Assembly (NCBI RefSeq): GCF_012911005.2
Contig: NZ_WTVS01000025.1
Coordinates: forward strand, 1-64,000
DNA from: Aromatoleum toluolicum
GTDB taxonomy: Bacteria > Pseudomonadota > Gammaproteobacteria > Burkholderiales > Rhodocyclaceae
Direction: 5' to 3'
Length of the DNA stretch: 64,000 nucleotides
Position 1 is the first letter of the stretch. Every line of letters starts with the position of its first letter. Shown here one piece after another: positions 28,675-37,504 of the stretch. Below the pieces are notes generated by a model. The model searched no databases, was not told the DNA's origin, and saw only the letters and a program-made list of their open reading frames with translations. The position numbers were made by a program, and so were the translations under genes.

Positions 28675-29534
28675 AAGACACGCACCTTGACCTGCGGCGC
28701 GACGAGCCCGGCAAGTGGGCCTCGCTGGCGCTGACGGTCGTCGTTCACCTCGGCCTCGTCGCCTTCCTGATCTTCGGCATCCGCTGGCAGAGCAGTCCGC
28801 CCGCGGCGCTCGAGGTCGAACTCGTCGCCCCGCCCGCGGCCCAAGCGGTGCTGCCGCCGCCGGCGCCCGACCCCAAGCCGGAGCCGAAGCCCGAACCGAA
28901 ACCGGAACCGAAACCGGAGCCGCCCAAACCCCAGCCCAAGCCGGAACCGAAGCCCGAGCCAAAACCGGCACCGAAGCCGGACATCGCGACCAAGGCGCCC
29001 GAGGTCAAGAAGCCGCCCAAGCCGGAACCGAAGCCGGAACCCAAACCGGAACCCAAACCGGAACCCAAACCCGAGCCGAAAAAGCCCGAGCCGAAGCCGG
29101 AACCGAAGAAACCCGAGCCCAAGCAGGTGACGCCGCCCAAGGACGATTACCTGGCGCAGAAGCTCGCCCAGGAAACGGCACAAACCCGCGCCCGCGCCGA
29201 CCTCGAACGCACGATGCGCGAGGACGCGGCGCGTTCGTCGGCCGCGCGCACAAAGGGCGCCGTCGACGCCTACCGGAATGCGATCAGCACCAAGGTGCGC
29301 GGCAACCTGCTGCGCCCGCCCGGCCTGAGCGGCAACCCCGAGGCGGTGTTCGAGGTCGATCAGCTCCCCAGCGGCGAAGTGCTCGCGATCCGCCTCAAGC
29401 GCTCCTCGGGCGTCGCGGCGCTCGACGATGCGATCGAGCGCGCGATCCGGCGTTCGAGCCCGTTGCCGCTCCCCAAGGAGCCGGAGCTGTTCGAGCGTAC
29501 CCTCGAACTGCGCTTCCGGCCGCTCGATGAATAA
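28671..29534 (+). CDS. tolA: TolA with Pro/Glu/Lys repeat spacer
   Basis: A 287-residue inner-membrane-anchored protein linking the TolQR motor to Pal/TolB. A membrane helix with the conserved SALxxxxxHLGL-like segment ([18 protein letters not shown]) is followed by a spacer and a TolA/TonB-like C-terminal domain (residues about 200-287; [21 protein letters not shown]). The spacer (residues 68-151) is made of KPEP and related repeats, a polyproline-like TonB-style rod, instead of the Ala/Lys-rich helix of E. coli TolA. A short charged helix ([20 protein letters not shown]) follows. Position between tolR and tolB makes TolA the firm call. Confidence 0.92.
   Translation: MKDTHLDLRRDEPGKWASLALTVVVHLGLVAFLIFGIRWQSSPPAALEVELVAPPAAQAVLPPPAPDPKPEPKPEPKPEPKPEPPKPQPKPEPKPEPKPAPKPDIATKAPEVKKPPKPEPKPEPKPEPKPEPKPEPKKPEPKPEPKKPEPKQVTPPKDDYLAQKLAQETAQTRARADLERTMREDAARSSAARTKGAVDAYRNAISTKVRGNLLRPPGLSGNPEAVFEVDQLPSGEVLAIRLKRSSGVAALDDAIERAIRRSSPLPLPKEPELFERTLELRFRPLDE
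28872..29123 (+). repeat. KPEP-coding tandem repeat inside tolA
   Basis: About 250 bp of degenerate 12-bp units (AAGCCGGAACCG-like) coding Lys-Pro-Glu-Pro. Longest uninterrupted runs fall near 28875-28915 and 29025-29080. Such a tract is prone to length change by slippage without breaking frame. Confidence 0.85.
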
Positions 29535-29618
29535 GGGAACCAATTCGAATCAGTTTCGATCTTTAAGCATCGCGTTCGACTCCATTCGTTATAATTCGCC
29601 TTTAGGCAAGCCCCAGCC

Positions 29619-30911
29619 ATGAGAAAACTCCTCTCCGCATACCGCCTGCTCATCGCTGTCGCGCTGACCGTCGTCAGCGCCGTCGCGCACGCGCAGCTCT
29701 CGATCGAGATCACGGGCGCCGGCGCGAGCCGCTTCCCCGTAGCGATCCCCGTATTCGAAAACGAAGGCAGCCTGCCGCGCGGCGTCACCGACGTCGTGCG
29801 CGCCGACCTCGAGCGCAGCGGACTCTTCAGCCTCGTCGACATGGGTCTCGCCGCCTTCCCGGTCACGGCCGTTCCCGACATGGCCTCGATCCGCGGCCGC
29901 GGCGCGGATGCCGTGCTCACCGGCAGCGTCTTCCAGCAGGGCGACGGCCGCTACGAAGTGCGCTTCCGCCTCTTCGACACGCAGAAGCAGACCGAACTGG
30001 GCGGACTGTCGATGCGCATGGCCCCGGCGCAGAACCGCGCGATCGGCCACAAAATCGCCGATTTCGTTTACGAGAAGCTCACCGGCCAGCCCGGCTACTT
30101 CTCGACCCGCATCGCCTACGTGGTCAAGAGCGGCCCGACCGCTACGCCACGCTACGAACTGCAGATCGCCGACGCTGACGGCATGAACGCCGCGGCCGCG
30201 CTGGCCTCGCGCGAACCGATCATCTCGCCCGCGTGGGCGCCGGACGGCCAGCGTCTCGCCTATGTATCCTTCGAGGCGAAGAAGCCCGTCGTCTACGTGC
30301 ACACCCTTGCCACCGGCCAGCGCCAGGTGGTCGCCAACTTCAAGGGCTCCAACTCCGCCCCGGCCTGGGCGCCCGACGGCCAGCGCCTCGCCGTCGTGCT
30401 CACGAAGGACGGCCAGTCGCAGCTCTACGTCCTCAATGCCGACGGCTCCGGCGTGCGCCGCCTCGCCACTTCCCCCGGCATCGACACCGAACCCGCATGG
30501 TCGCCCGACGGCGAGTGGATCTACTTCACTTCCGACCGCGGCGGCAGTCCGCAGATTTACCGCACATCCTCGAGCGGCGGCAGCGCCCAGCGCGTCAGCT
30601 TCGAAGGCAGCTACAACGTGACCCCGCGCCCTTCGGCCGACGGCACGAGCCTCGCCTTCATCACGCGCAACAACGGGCGCTTCCAGGTGGCCATCATGGA
30701 CCTCGCCACCCGCCAGACCACGATCCTCACCGACTCGGCGCGTGACGAGTCGCCCAGCTTCGCGCCCAACGGCCGCATGATCCTCTACGCCACCGACAGC
30801 GGCGGCCGCGGAGTGCTTGCAGCAGTTTCGTCCGACGGCCGGGTGAAGCAGCGCCTGTCGGTGCAGGCCGCCGATGTTCGCGAGCCCTCCTGGGGCCCGC
30901 AGAGCCGGTAA
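29619..30911 (+). CDS. tolB: TolB, periplasmic beta-propeller of the Tol-Pal system
   Basis: A 430-residue periplasmic protein with a signal peptide (cleavage near AHA/QLSIEI). An N-terminal domain that receives TolA is followed by a WD40-like propeller whose blades repeat the pattern [42 protein letters not shown] and SWGPQ. An 84-bp gap after tolA contains a TATAAT at 29590 with no clear -35 box, a possible weak internal promoter. Confidence 0.96.
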   Translation: MRKLLSAYRLLIAVALTVVSAVAHAQLSIEITGAGASRFPVAIPVFENEGSLPRGVTDVVRADLERSGLFSLVDMGLAAFPVTAVPDMASIRGRGADAVLTGSVFQQGDGRYEVRFRLFDTQKQTELGGLSMRMAPAQNRAIGHKIADFVYEKLTGQPGYFSTRIAYVVKSGPTATPRYELQIADADGMNAAAALASREPIISPAWAPDGQRLAYVSFEAKKPVVYVHTLATGQRQVVANFKGSNSAPAWAPDGQRLAVVLTKDGQSQLYVLNADGSGVRRLATSPGIDTEPAWSPDGEWIYFTSDRGGSPQIYRTSSSGGSAQRVSFEGSYNVTPRPSADGTSLAFITRNNGRFQVAIMDLATRQTTILTDSARDESPSFAPNGRMILYATDSGGRGVLAAVSSDGRVKQRLSVQAADVREPSWGPQSR

Positions 30912-30959
30912 CTCCCTCCCGCACGCAACAACACTGTTCGACTAGATCAGGAAACCCCC

Positions 30960-31499
30960 ATGAAAAAAGTGCTCGTCCCCGTCCTCCTTTCCACCCTTCT
31001 CGCCGCTTGCAGCAGCACCGGCACCTTCGACCAGCCCGCCGGCGGCGCCGCTGTCGATGAACGCAGCCAGGGCGCCGGCGCCGGCGCCGGCGTCGCCACC
31101 GTGACCGCCCCGAGCGCAGCGGGCTCCGGCATCGCCGCGCTGACCGACCCGAAGAACATCCTGTCCAAGCGCAGCGTGATGTTCGACTTCGACAGCTATG
31201 TCATCAACGACGAGTTCCGTCCGCTGGTCGAAGCGCACGCCAAGTTCCTCGTGCAGAACCCGACGATGAAGATGCTGATCCAGGGCAACGCCGACGAGCG
31301 CGGCAGCCGCGAATACAACCTCGCCCTCGGCCAGAAGCGTGCCGACGCCGTGCGCAAGGCACTGACCCTGCTCGGCGCCAAGGAATCGCAGATCGAATCC
31401 GTCAGCCTCGGCGAGGAAAAGCCGCGCTGCACCGAAGCGACGGAAGCCTGCTTCGCGCAGAACCGCCGCGGTGACATGCTCTACTCGGGCGAATTCTGA
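30960..31499 (+). CDS. pal: Peptidoglycan-associated lipoprotein Pal
   Basis: A 179-residue outer-membrane lipoprotein with lipobox LLAAC and lipidated Cys17. A Gly/Ala-rich linker (AGAGAGV) leads into an OmpA-like peptidoglycan-binding domain with MFDFDSYVIND and GNADERGSREYNLALGQKRAD. The pal stop overlaps the cpoB start (TGATG). Confidence 0.96.
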   Translation: MKKVLVPVLLSTLLAACSSTGTFDQPAGGAAVDERSQGAGAGAGVATVTAPSAAGSGIAALTDPKNILSKRSVMFDFDSYVINDEFRPLVEAHAKFLVQNPTMKMLIQGNADERGSREYNLALGQKRADAVRKALTLLGAKESQIESVSLGEEKPRCTEATEACFAQNRRGDMLYSGEF

Positions 31500-32230
31500 T
31501 GAAGCGCCTCCTGCCGCTCGCGGTCGTTGCCGCTTTGTCGCACGTCGCGCCGTCCCAGGCGGCGCTGTTCGACGACGACGAGGCACGGCGCGCAATCACC
31601 AACTTGCGCACGGACATCACCCCCCGCATCGAACGGCTGGAGGCCAGCAGCCGCGGGCAGCTCGAACTGGCGAACCAGAACGAGCTGCTTCGCACCGAAG
31701 TATCGAAGCTCCAGGGACAACTCGAAGTCCTCCTGCACGAAATCGAATCGCTCAAGCAACGCCAGCGCGATTTCTACGTCGATCTCGACAACCGCGTGCG
31801 CAAGCTCGAAACCGCTCCCGTTGCGGCCGCACCCGAAGCCCCTGCACCCGATCCGGCAGCCGAGTCGCGCGACTACGAAGCCGCGCTGAACCTGCTCAAG
31901 GAAGGCAAGTACAAGGAAGCCCAGGCCGCCTTCGACCAGTTCATCAGGCGCTACCCGCGCAGCGGCGTGCAGCCCGGTGCGCATTTCTGGGCCGGCAATG
32001 CCGCCCTGCAGGCAAAGGAAGTCGCTGTCGCCAACAACTACTTCAAGAGCGTGCTGCAGAACTGGCCGAACGACCCCGTCGCGCCCGACGCCATGCTCGG
32101 CATCGCCAACTGCCAGCAAGCGCTGGGCGACACCAAGTCGTCGCAGGAAACGCTGAAGAAGCTCGTCGAGCGCTTCCCCGACAGTTCCGCAGGCAAGGCG
32201 GCCAAGCAGCGCCTCGCACGCAAGTCCTGA
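31499..32230 (+). CDS. cpoB: CpoB (YbgF), Tol-Pal-associated cell division coordinator
   Basis: A 243-residue periplasmic protein: signal peptide (cleavage near PSQA/ALF), a coiled coil at residues 30-100 that in E. coli makes trimers, a short Ala/Pro linker, then TPR repeats (YEAALNLLKEGKYKEAQAAF, GAHFWAGNAALQAK, APDAMLGIANCQQALGD). It links peptidoglycan synthesis to Tol-driven constriction. Last gene of the tol cluster proper; queE follows after 7 bp. Confidence 0.93.
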   Translation: MKRLLPLAVVAALSHVAPSQAALFDDDEARRAITNLRTDITPRIERLEASSRGQLELANQNELLRTEVSKLQGQLEVLLHEIESLKQRQRDFYVDLDNRVRKLETAPVAAAPEAPAPDPAAESRDYEAALNLLKEGKYKEAQAAFDQFIRRYPRSGVQPGAHFWAGNAALQAKEVAVANNYFKSVLQNWPNDPVAPDAMLGIANCQQALGDTKSSQETLKKLVERFPDSSAGKAAKQRLARKS

Positions 32231-32237
32231 AGTCCGC

Positions 32238-32900
32238 ATGAGCGTTTCCGCAACCGCCGGCCCCAGGCTGCGGATCACCGAGATATTCGCGTCGATCCAG
32301 GGCGAGTCGACGCGTGTCGGCCTGCCTACGGTATTCGTGCGCCTGACCGGCTGCCCCCTGCGCTGCAGCTGGTGCGACACCGAATACGCCTTCCAGGGCG
32401 GCGAAAGCCGCAGCATCGCCGAGGTGTGCGACGCGGTCGCCAGCCACGGCATCCGGAACGTGTGCGTCACCGGCGGCGAGCCGCTGGCGCAGAAATCCTG
32501 CCTCGCGCTGCTCGCGGCCCTGTGCGACGCCGGCTTCTCGGTATCGCTGGAGACCAGCGGCGCGCTCGACATCGCTGCGGTCGATCCGCGCGTGTCGCGC
32601 ATCATGGACCTCAAGGCTCCCGGCTCGGGCGAGGTCTCGCGCAACCGCTGGGAAAACCTCGCCCACCTCACCGCACACGACGAGATCAAGATCGTCCTCG
32701 CCGACGAGGCCGATTACGCTTGGGCGAAGGCCCAGATCGCACTGCACGGCCTCGCCGGGCGCTGCACCGTCCTGCTGTCGCCGGTGCAGGGCAGCCTTGA
32801 CCCCACGCCGCTCGCCGAGTGGATCGTGCGCGACCGCCTGCCGGTACGCTTCCAGCTGCAACTGCACAAGATCCTGTGGAACGACGCCCGGGGACGCTGA
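32238..32900 (+). CDS. queE: 7-carboxy-7-deazaguanine synthase QueE
   Basis: A 220-residue radical SAM enzyme of queuosine synthesis, converting carboxy-tetrahydropterin to carboxy-deazaguanine. The cluster motif is CX3CX2C (CPLRCSWC), with [13 protein letters not shown] at the N-terminus and the SAM-binding VCVTGGEPL. Placement between cpoB and queC is common in proteobacteria. Confidence 0.94.
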   Translation: MSVSATAGPRLRITEIFASIQGESTRVGLPTVFVRLTGCPLRCSWCDTEYAFQGGESRSIAEVCDAVASHGIRNVCVTGGEPLAQKSCLALLAALCDAGFSVSLETSGALDIAAVDPRVSRIMDLKAPGSGEVSRNRWENLAHLTAHDEIKIVLADEADYAWAKAQIALHGLAGRCTVLLSPVQGSLDPTPLAEWIVRDRLPVRFQLQLHKILWNDARGR

Positions 32901-32952
32901 GCGCCCGCGTGCCGCGCCCTGCTGTTTTCGCCTCCCCCCGGAGCCCCCTGCC

Positions 32953-33636
32953 ATGACCAACCATCCCGAGCGCGCCGTCATCCTTCTGTCCGGCGGACTG
33001 GATTCCGCCACCTGCCTCGCGATCGCGCGCGACATGGACTTCGAGACCTACGCACTGTCGGTCGCCTATGGCCAGCGCCATGCAGCGGAGCTCGACGCCG
33101 CGCGGCGCATCGCCGCCGCGCTCGGCGCGCGCGAGCACCGCGTCGCGAGCGTGCAGCTGGGCCAGTTCGGCGGCTCCGCCCTGACCGACGACAAGATCCC
33201 CGTTCCCGTCGAAGGCAGCACCGCCGGCATCCCCGTGACCTACGTCCCGGCGCGCAACACCGTGATGCTGTCGATTGCGCTGGCCTGGGCCGAGGTCCTC
33301 GGCGCGAACCACATCTTCGTCGGCGTGAATGCGGTCGACTATTCCGGCTACCCGGACTGCCGCCCCGAATTCATCGCAGCCTTCGAGACGATGGCGAACC
33401 TCGCCACCAAGGCCGGTGTCGAGGGAACGCGCCTCAGCATCCACGCACCGCTGATCGCCCTGTCGAAGGCCGACATCATCCGCCGCGGCAGCGCCCTCGG
33501 CGTCGATTACGGCCAGACCGTTTCCTGCTACCAGGCCGACGACGCGGGACATGCGTGCGGCGTGTGCGACGCCTGCCGCCTGCGCCGTGCCGGCTTCGAG
33601 GCGGCCGCGATCCCGGACCCCACGCCGTACGCTTAA
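32953..33636 (+). CDS. queC: 7-cyano-7-deazaguanine synthase QueC
   Basis: A 227-residue ATP-dependent enzyme making preQ0 from the QueE product. It has the PP-loop [11 protein letters not shown] and a zinc site of four cysteines (SCYQ and [10 protein letters not shown]). The ATG at 32953 begins just before the PP-loop domain; upstream in-frame codons fall within the end of queE and read as Arg-rich noise. Confidence 0.95.
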   Translation: MTNHPERAVILLSGGLDSATCLAIARDMDFETYALSVAYGQRHAAELDAARRIAAALGAREHRVASVQLGQFGGSALTDDKIPVPVEGSTAGIPVTYVPARNTVMLSIALAWAEVLGANHIFVGVNAVDYSGYPDCRPEFIAAFETMANLATKAGVEGTRLSIHAPLIALSKADIIRRGSALGVDYGQTVSCYQADDAGHACGVCDACRLRRAGFEAAAIPDPTPYA

Positions 33637-33738
33637 GGGCAGAGCACGCGCCGCCCGCACCACTCCGCGATGACGGGCGGCCGATCCGCCAGGCCCGTCG
33701 GGACACGCAATTCGTAATAGACTCTCAGTCGAAGCCCT

Positions 33739-33767
33739 TTGACATAGGTCAGGCCTGTTTGCTGAAA
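33739..33767 (+). promoter_or_regulatory. Possible sigma-70 promoter of the two-component operon
   Basis: TTGACA with a 17-bp spacer to CTGAAA, a weak -10 box, lies 54 bp ahead of the kinase ATG in an intergenic stretch that is AT-richer than its surroundings. Confidence 0.35.
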
Positions 33768-33820
33768 GATTTCGTAACATCTTCAGATGTGACCTTGCGT
33801 CCTCGCGGGAGGCCTTTCCG

Positions 33821-35620
33821 ATGCAGTTCCGTCTAGTCCGGTATTTCACGCTCGCCAGCCTTGGCATGTTCGCCTTGGTCGCGCTAAGCCTCATCTACTT
33901 CGAACGCCAGCAGGGCGATTTCTTCCGCCAGACCGGTGACGATCAGAGGACCTTCTTCGGCGAAGTGCAGCAATCCTTCGCCAAGCAGCAGGAAGGATCC
34001 GCGCGCCGTGACCTGCTGACGATTCACGAGGCGGGCAACGTCAACCTCACCCGCCTGTTCGCGAACGCCCTGTGGGAAAAGGACTTTGCTCCCTTCGTCG
34101 CCCAGGCGCAAACCATCGACGCCAAGGCCTGCCAGGCCATGGCCGACGTCACCGACGACAAGGGCAAGAAAGCGGCGCCGCCCGAGAAGAAGGCCTGCTT
34201 CGCCGAGATCGGCAAGCGCATCGCGGCCCTGCCCGACTTCAAGTCGATCGACGCGAAGGTGTTCGCATCGATGAAGAAGAGCACCGTGTTCAAGATCAAG
34301 GTGTTCGACCTGCGCGGGATCACCGTCTACTCGTCCGAACACGCACAGATGGGCGAAGACAAGAGCACCAACGAGGGCTGGCGCAGCGCGGCCTTCGACG
34401 GCGTGCCCAAGAGCGAACTCACCCACCGTGGCAAGTTCAGCGCCTTCGAGGGCGTCGTCGAGAACCGCGACCTGATCAGCAGCTACCTCCCCGTCCTCGA
34501 CCCCGGCACCTCGCGCATCGTCGGCGTGTTCGAGGTGTATTCGGACGTGACGCCCTTCCTGAAGCAAATCCAGCAGACCTCGGAACAGATCCGTGCGACC
34601 GCGGCCAGCAACCAGCAGAAGCTCGAAGCTGCCGCAATTGAGAACCAGGCCGCCGTCGACGCGACCTCCTACCGCCAGTTCGCGACGATCGGCCTGCTGC
34701 TCGTGCTGCTCTTCGCCGCCCTGCTGGCGATCGTGCGCCGCGCCGACAAGATCATCCAGCAGCAGGAAGCCGACCGCGCCCACGCACACCAGCAGCTCGC
34801 GCAGTCCGAGAAGATGGCCTCGCTCGGCCAGATGGTCGCCGGGGTCGCGCACCAGCTCAACACCCCGCTCGCCTTCTCGCAGAACAACATCCTGATGGTC
34901 AAGGACGCGCTGCAGAGCATGGAACTGCCGATGAAGGTCGCCGGCAAGCTCTCGACCATCCTCGAGGACGTCGAGGGCGACAAGGTCACGATCAAGGTGT
35001 CGCAGCTCAAGGCGAACCTCGACAAGCTGCAGGAAGGCAATGTCGACGTCACCATGCTGCAGGAGATGCTCAAGGACGTCCTCGGCGGCATCGACCAGAT
35101 GTCGGAGCTCGTCGTAAACCTGCGCGACTTCACCCGCCTCGACCGTGCCGCGACCACCAACGCGGATCTCAACAAGTCACTGCATACGGTCGCCTACATC
35201 GCGCAGACGGTGATTCCCAAGAACATCGAGCTCGTCGAGGACTACGGCGACCTGCCCGACGTCGAGTGCAACCCGTCGCAACTCAACCAGGTGTTCCTCA
35301 ACCTCATCAACAACGCCGCGCAGGCGATCGACGGCCCCGGCCGCATCCGCATCCGCAGCGTGGCCGAGGGCGACCAGGTCCGCGTCGAAGTGCAGGACAA
35401 CGGCCGCGGCATCCCCGACGACGTGCTGCCGCACATCTTCGACCTCTATTACACGACCAAACCCGCCGGCGAAGGCACCGGCCTCGGCCTCGCGATAGCG
35501 CGTAACATCGTCACCGAACACGGTGGCGACATCACCGTCAGCACGCGCATCGGCGTCGGAACGACCTTCACGGTCACACTGCCGGTACGCCAGCAGCCCC
35601 CGCTGGCCAAGGCCGCCTGA
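33821..35620 (+). CDS. Membrane sensor histidine kinase
   Basis: A 599-residue kinase. Membrane helices at about residues 8-26 and 288-305 flank a 260-residue periplasmic sensor of unknown ligand. A coiled coil follows (IIQQQEADRAHAHQQL), then the phospho-acceptor His344 in VAGVAHQLNTPL. A long helical insert lies between H-box and ATPase domain. The N, G1 and G2 boxes are intact (NQVFLNLINNAAQAI, DNGRGIP, GEGTGLGLAIARNIV). The response regulator gene follows after 20 bp. Signal not predictable from sequence. Confidence 0.9.
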   Translation: MQFRLVRYFTLASLGMFALVALSLIYFERQQGDFFRQTGDDQRTFFGEVQQSFAKQQEGSARRDLLTIHEAGNVNLTRLFANALWEKDFAPFVAQAQTIDAKACQAMADVTDDKGKKAAPPEKKACFAEIGKRIAALPDFKSIDAKVFASMKKSTVFKIKVFDLRGITVYSSEHAQMGEDKSTNEGWRSAAFDGVPKSELTHRGKFSAFEGVVENRDLISSYLPVLDPGTSRIVGVFEVYSDVTPFLKQIQQTSEQIRATAASNQQKLEAAAIENQAAVDATSYRQFATIGLLLVLLFAALLAIVRRADKIIQQQEADRAHAHQQLAQSEKMASLGQMVAGVAHQLNTPLAFSQNNILMVKDALQSMELPMKVAGKLSTILEDVEGDKVTIKVSQLKANLDKLQEGNVDVTMLQEMLKDVLGGIDQMSELVVNLRDFTRLDRAATTNADLNKSLHTVAYIAQTVIPKNIELVEDYGDLPDVECNPSQLNQVFLNLINNAAQAIDGPGRIRIRSVAEGDQVRVEVQDNGRGIPDDVLPHIFDLYYTTKPAGEGTGLGLAIARNIVTEHGGDITVSTRIGVGTTFTVTLPVRQQPPLAKAA

Positions 35621-35640
35621 CACAGGCAGGAGAAAGACAC

Positions 35641-36627
35641 ATGACACGATTGGCCGGCAAGGTCCTCTGCGTCGACGACGAACCGGGCATCGTCCGCTCC
35701 CTGCAATGGCTGTTGCAGAAGCAGTTCGAGGTGTTCACCGCAACCAGCGGCGCCGAAGCGCTCGAACTCGTCAAGCAGCACGACTTCGACGTCGTCATCA
35801 GCGACCAGCGCATGCCGACGATGACCGGCGTCGAGGTCCTGCGCGAAGTGAGGAAGCTCTCCCCGCGCACGATGCGCATCCTGCTCACCGGCTACTCGGA
35901 CATGCAGGCGATCGTGCGTTCGGTGAATGAAAGCGAGGTGTTCCGCTTCATCAACAAGCCGTGGAACATCGCCGAACTTCCCAAGGTCGTCGCGCAGGCC
36001 ATCACGATCGCCAAGACCCAGCCCGTCGAAGCTGCCGCGCCGGAGATTTCCGAGGACGCACCGATCATCGCGAACGGCGAACGCATCCTCGTCATCGACG
36101 ACGACCCCGAGATGGGACGCGCCGTCTCCGACCTCGTCGGCAACAACGCGAAAGTGTCCTACACGCGCAACCTCGCCGACGCAGTGGGCATCCTCAACAG
36201 CGAGCAGGTATCGGTGATCGTCTCTGAAACCCGCGTCGGCACCATCGACGCGACACGGCTCGTGCGACTCATGAAGAGCCGGCACCCCGAGATCGTCACC
36301 GTCATGCTCACCGCCGAGAGCGACGCCGACACCATCACGACGCTGATCAACCAGGGCCAGATCTACCGCTTCGTCCCCAAGCCCATCCGCACCGGCTACC
36401 TGAAGCTCGTGCTGCAGTCCGCGCTGCGCAAGCACAATGCGCTGACGAGCGACCCGGCCCTGACCTTCCGCCACACCGTCGAGGCCACGTCGGCGGGCGC
36501 CATGGAGGCCCTGATTGCAGACGTCCAGCAGGCCGCACCGCATGCCGAAACGGCCGCAGCAGCCAAGAGCGGCGGCTTCATGGCCTCCCTCGGCGCCGGT
36601 TTCCGCCGCCTCTTCGGTGCCGGATGA
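35641..36627 (+). CDS. Response regulator with two receiver domains, no output domain
   Basis: A 328-residue protein. Receiver 1 (residues 5-125) is complete: acidic pair DDE at 12-14, phospho-acceptor Asp55 (VVISDQRMP), Thr in LLTGYSD and Lys in NKPW. Receiver 2 (residues 147-270) keeps the acidic pocket (IDDDPEM) and the Lys in PKPI, but the acceptor position reads VIVSETRVG with Glu196. There is no DNA-binding, GGDEF or HD domain; the tail is Ala-rich and ends GFRRLFGAG. It probably signals through protein contacts downstream of the kinase encoded just before it. Confidence 0.88.
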   Translation: MTRLAGKVLCVDDEPGIVRSLQWLLQKQFEVFTATSGAEALELVKQHDFDVVISDQRMPTMTGVEVLREVRKLSPRTMRILLTGYSDMQAIVRSVNESEVFRFINKPWNIAELPKVVAQAITIAKTQPVEAAAPEISEDAPIIANGERILVIDDDPEMGRAVSDLVGNNAKVSYTRNLADAVGILNSEQVSVIVSETRVGTIDATRLVRLMKSRHPEIVTVMLTAESDADTITTLINQGQIYRFVPKPIRTGYLKLVLQSALRKHNALTSDPALTFRHTVEATSAGAMEALIADVQQAAPHAETAAAAKSGGFMASLGAGFRRLFGAG

Positions 36628-36648
36628 CGCAGTTTCTGTCACAATTGC

Positions 36649-36677
36649 TTGACGGACCTCGAACCGTTGCATAATAT
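36649..36677 (+). promoter_or_regulatory. Sigma-70 promoter of the tRNA-Lys pair
   Basis: TTGACG, a 17-bp spacer and TAATAT, ending 18 bp before the first tRNA. A GC-rich stretch follows the -10 box, as in stringently controlled stable-RNA promoters. Confidence 0.65.
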
Positions 36678-36695
36678 TCGGGTCCTTCTGCACGG

Positions 36696-36771
36696 GGGTC
36701 GTTAGCTCAGCTGGTAGAGCAGCGGACTTTTAATCCGTTGGTCGCAGGTTCGAATCCCGCACGGCCTACCA
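36696..36771 (+). tRNA. tRNA-Lys(TTT)
   Basis: A 76-nt cloverleaf with encoded CCA; anticodon loop CTTTTAA gives TTT. D stem GCTC/GAGC and anticodon stem GCGGA/TCCGT are fine. The 3' part is odd: the T stem has an A51-C63 mismatch (GCAGG/CCCGC), and the acceptor has G1-T72 and T4-G69 wobbles. Confidence 0.93.
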
Positions 36772-36811
36772 CCTCACCGGTGGCGTTTCCGGCAGAAGAT
36801 CAGCAGCACCC

Positions 36812-36887
<76 letters not shown>

Positions 36888-36895
36888 AATAAAAC

Positions 36896-36929
36896 AAGGG
36901 CTTGCAGCGATGCAAGCCCTTTGTCTTTT
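36896..36929 (+). terminator. Terminator behind tRNA-Lys(CTT), carried by the element
   Basis: A perfect 11-bp stem AAGGGCTTGCA / TGCAAGCCCTT with a GCGA loop, followed by TGTCTTTT. It lies inside the element, so the element brings both the tRNA 3' end and a terminator to replace the displaced original one at 44397. Confidence 0.82.
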
Positions 36930-36930
36930 G

Positions 36931-36956
36931 GCTCGGGCTATCACCGGGCTAGCACG
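36931..36956. repeat. 26-bp element end repeat, left copy
   Basis: Identical over 26 bp to 44201-44226 and in the same orientation. Inside it CGGGCTA occurs twice (CGGGCTATCA and CGGGCTAGCAC). It lies 44 bp inside attL. Likely an arm-type site for integrase or a site for the element's regulator. Confidence 0.75.
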
Positions 36957-37176
36957 AAGAGGAAAACAAGCCCCTCGGTTTGGCGCGTACCCGAGTGCGT
37001 ACCTGCTCCCTCAGAAGACTCCCCCGCTTTCCGTGGTAACCACTTTGGAAACTAGCGGTGATCGGCTTCCAACCTTCCTCGTTTGATTCCGTCGTAGACG
37101 GGAAAATTTTCTGCGCGTGCGATACCGCGCGGTTTCCACGTCCGCGCCTTCGAGACTTTTGGCCCGCCCCCGGCTG
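36957..37176. other. Element left-end spacer without recognisable gene
   Basis: AT-richer than the host. It holds a near-palindrome GTGGTAACCAC around 37034. A 77-codon minus-strand open frame here has Arg/Ser-rich noise composition and is not called. Confidence 0.5.
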
Positions 37177-37386
37177 CTACTCGATCTCGCGCCGCTGTAG
37201 GTCTTGCTCGCGCAGCGCCCGTGCCACCTCCCGTAGCATCTCACGCTGACCGCCCTTATAGGCGTTGAGCGATACAGTCGCCTTGCCGTCCGCTGTTCGC
37301 GGCCCCGTCGAGTGTTCCCACGGTCTCCATTGACGGATCATTACCGCTTGTCGCGCCCGCCGTTCCGAAGTCCAACTACTCGCCAT
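37177..37386 (-). CDS. Small conserved element protein with STGPRT/GKA motif (69 aa)
   Basis: A 69-residue basic protein. It matches a pattern I know from small proteins of proteobacterial mobile elements: WRPWEHSTGPRT, DGKATVSLNAYKGGQR, then a basic helix (EMLREVARALREQDLQRREIE). No function is established. The start was chosen because GAGG lies 8 nt upstream; a start seven codons further out has no ribosome binding site. It lies at the far left end of the element, beyond the divergent secreted-protein gene. Confidence 0.6.
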   Translation of the reverse strand: MASSWTSERRARQAVMIRQWRPWEHSTGPRTADGKATVSLNAYKGGQREMLREVARALREQDLQRREIE

Positions 37387-37504
37387 CCTCGTCGCCTCTT
37401 CCGGCATTGACGCAGATCAGACCTATATATGCCGCTTGAGTTCATCATAACCCGCAGTAGGTCGCACGCGGTCCATATGGCTTTGCCAAGATAGGGAGCG
37501 AAAC

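Noticed and set aside
28872-29123. Noncoding satellite or CRISPR-like repeat
   Set aside because: The 12-bp units stay in frame within tolA and encode a Pro-rich rod of a type known from TonB-like proteins.
37011-37244. Minus-strand open frame of 77 codons at the element's left end
   Set aside because: Arg/Ser-rich without motif or ribosome binding site, and it overlaps the better-supported 69-residue gene.
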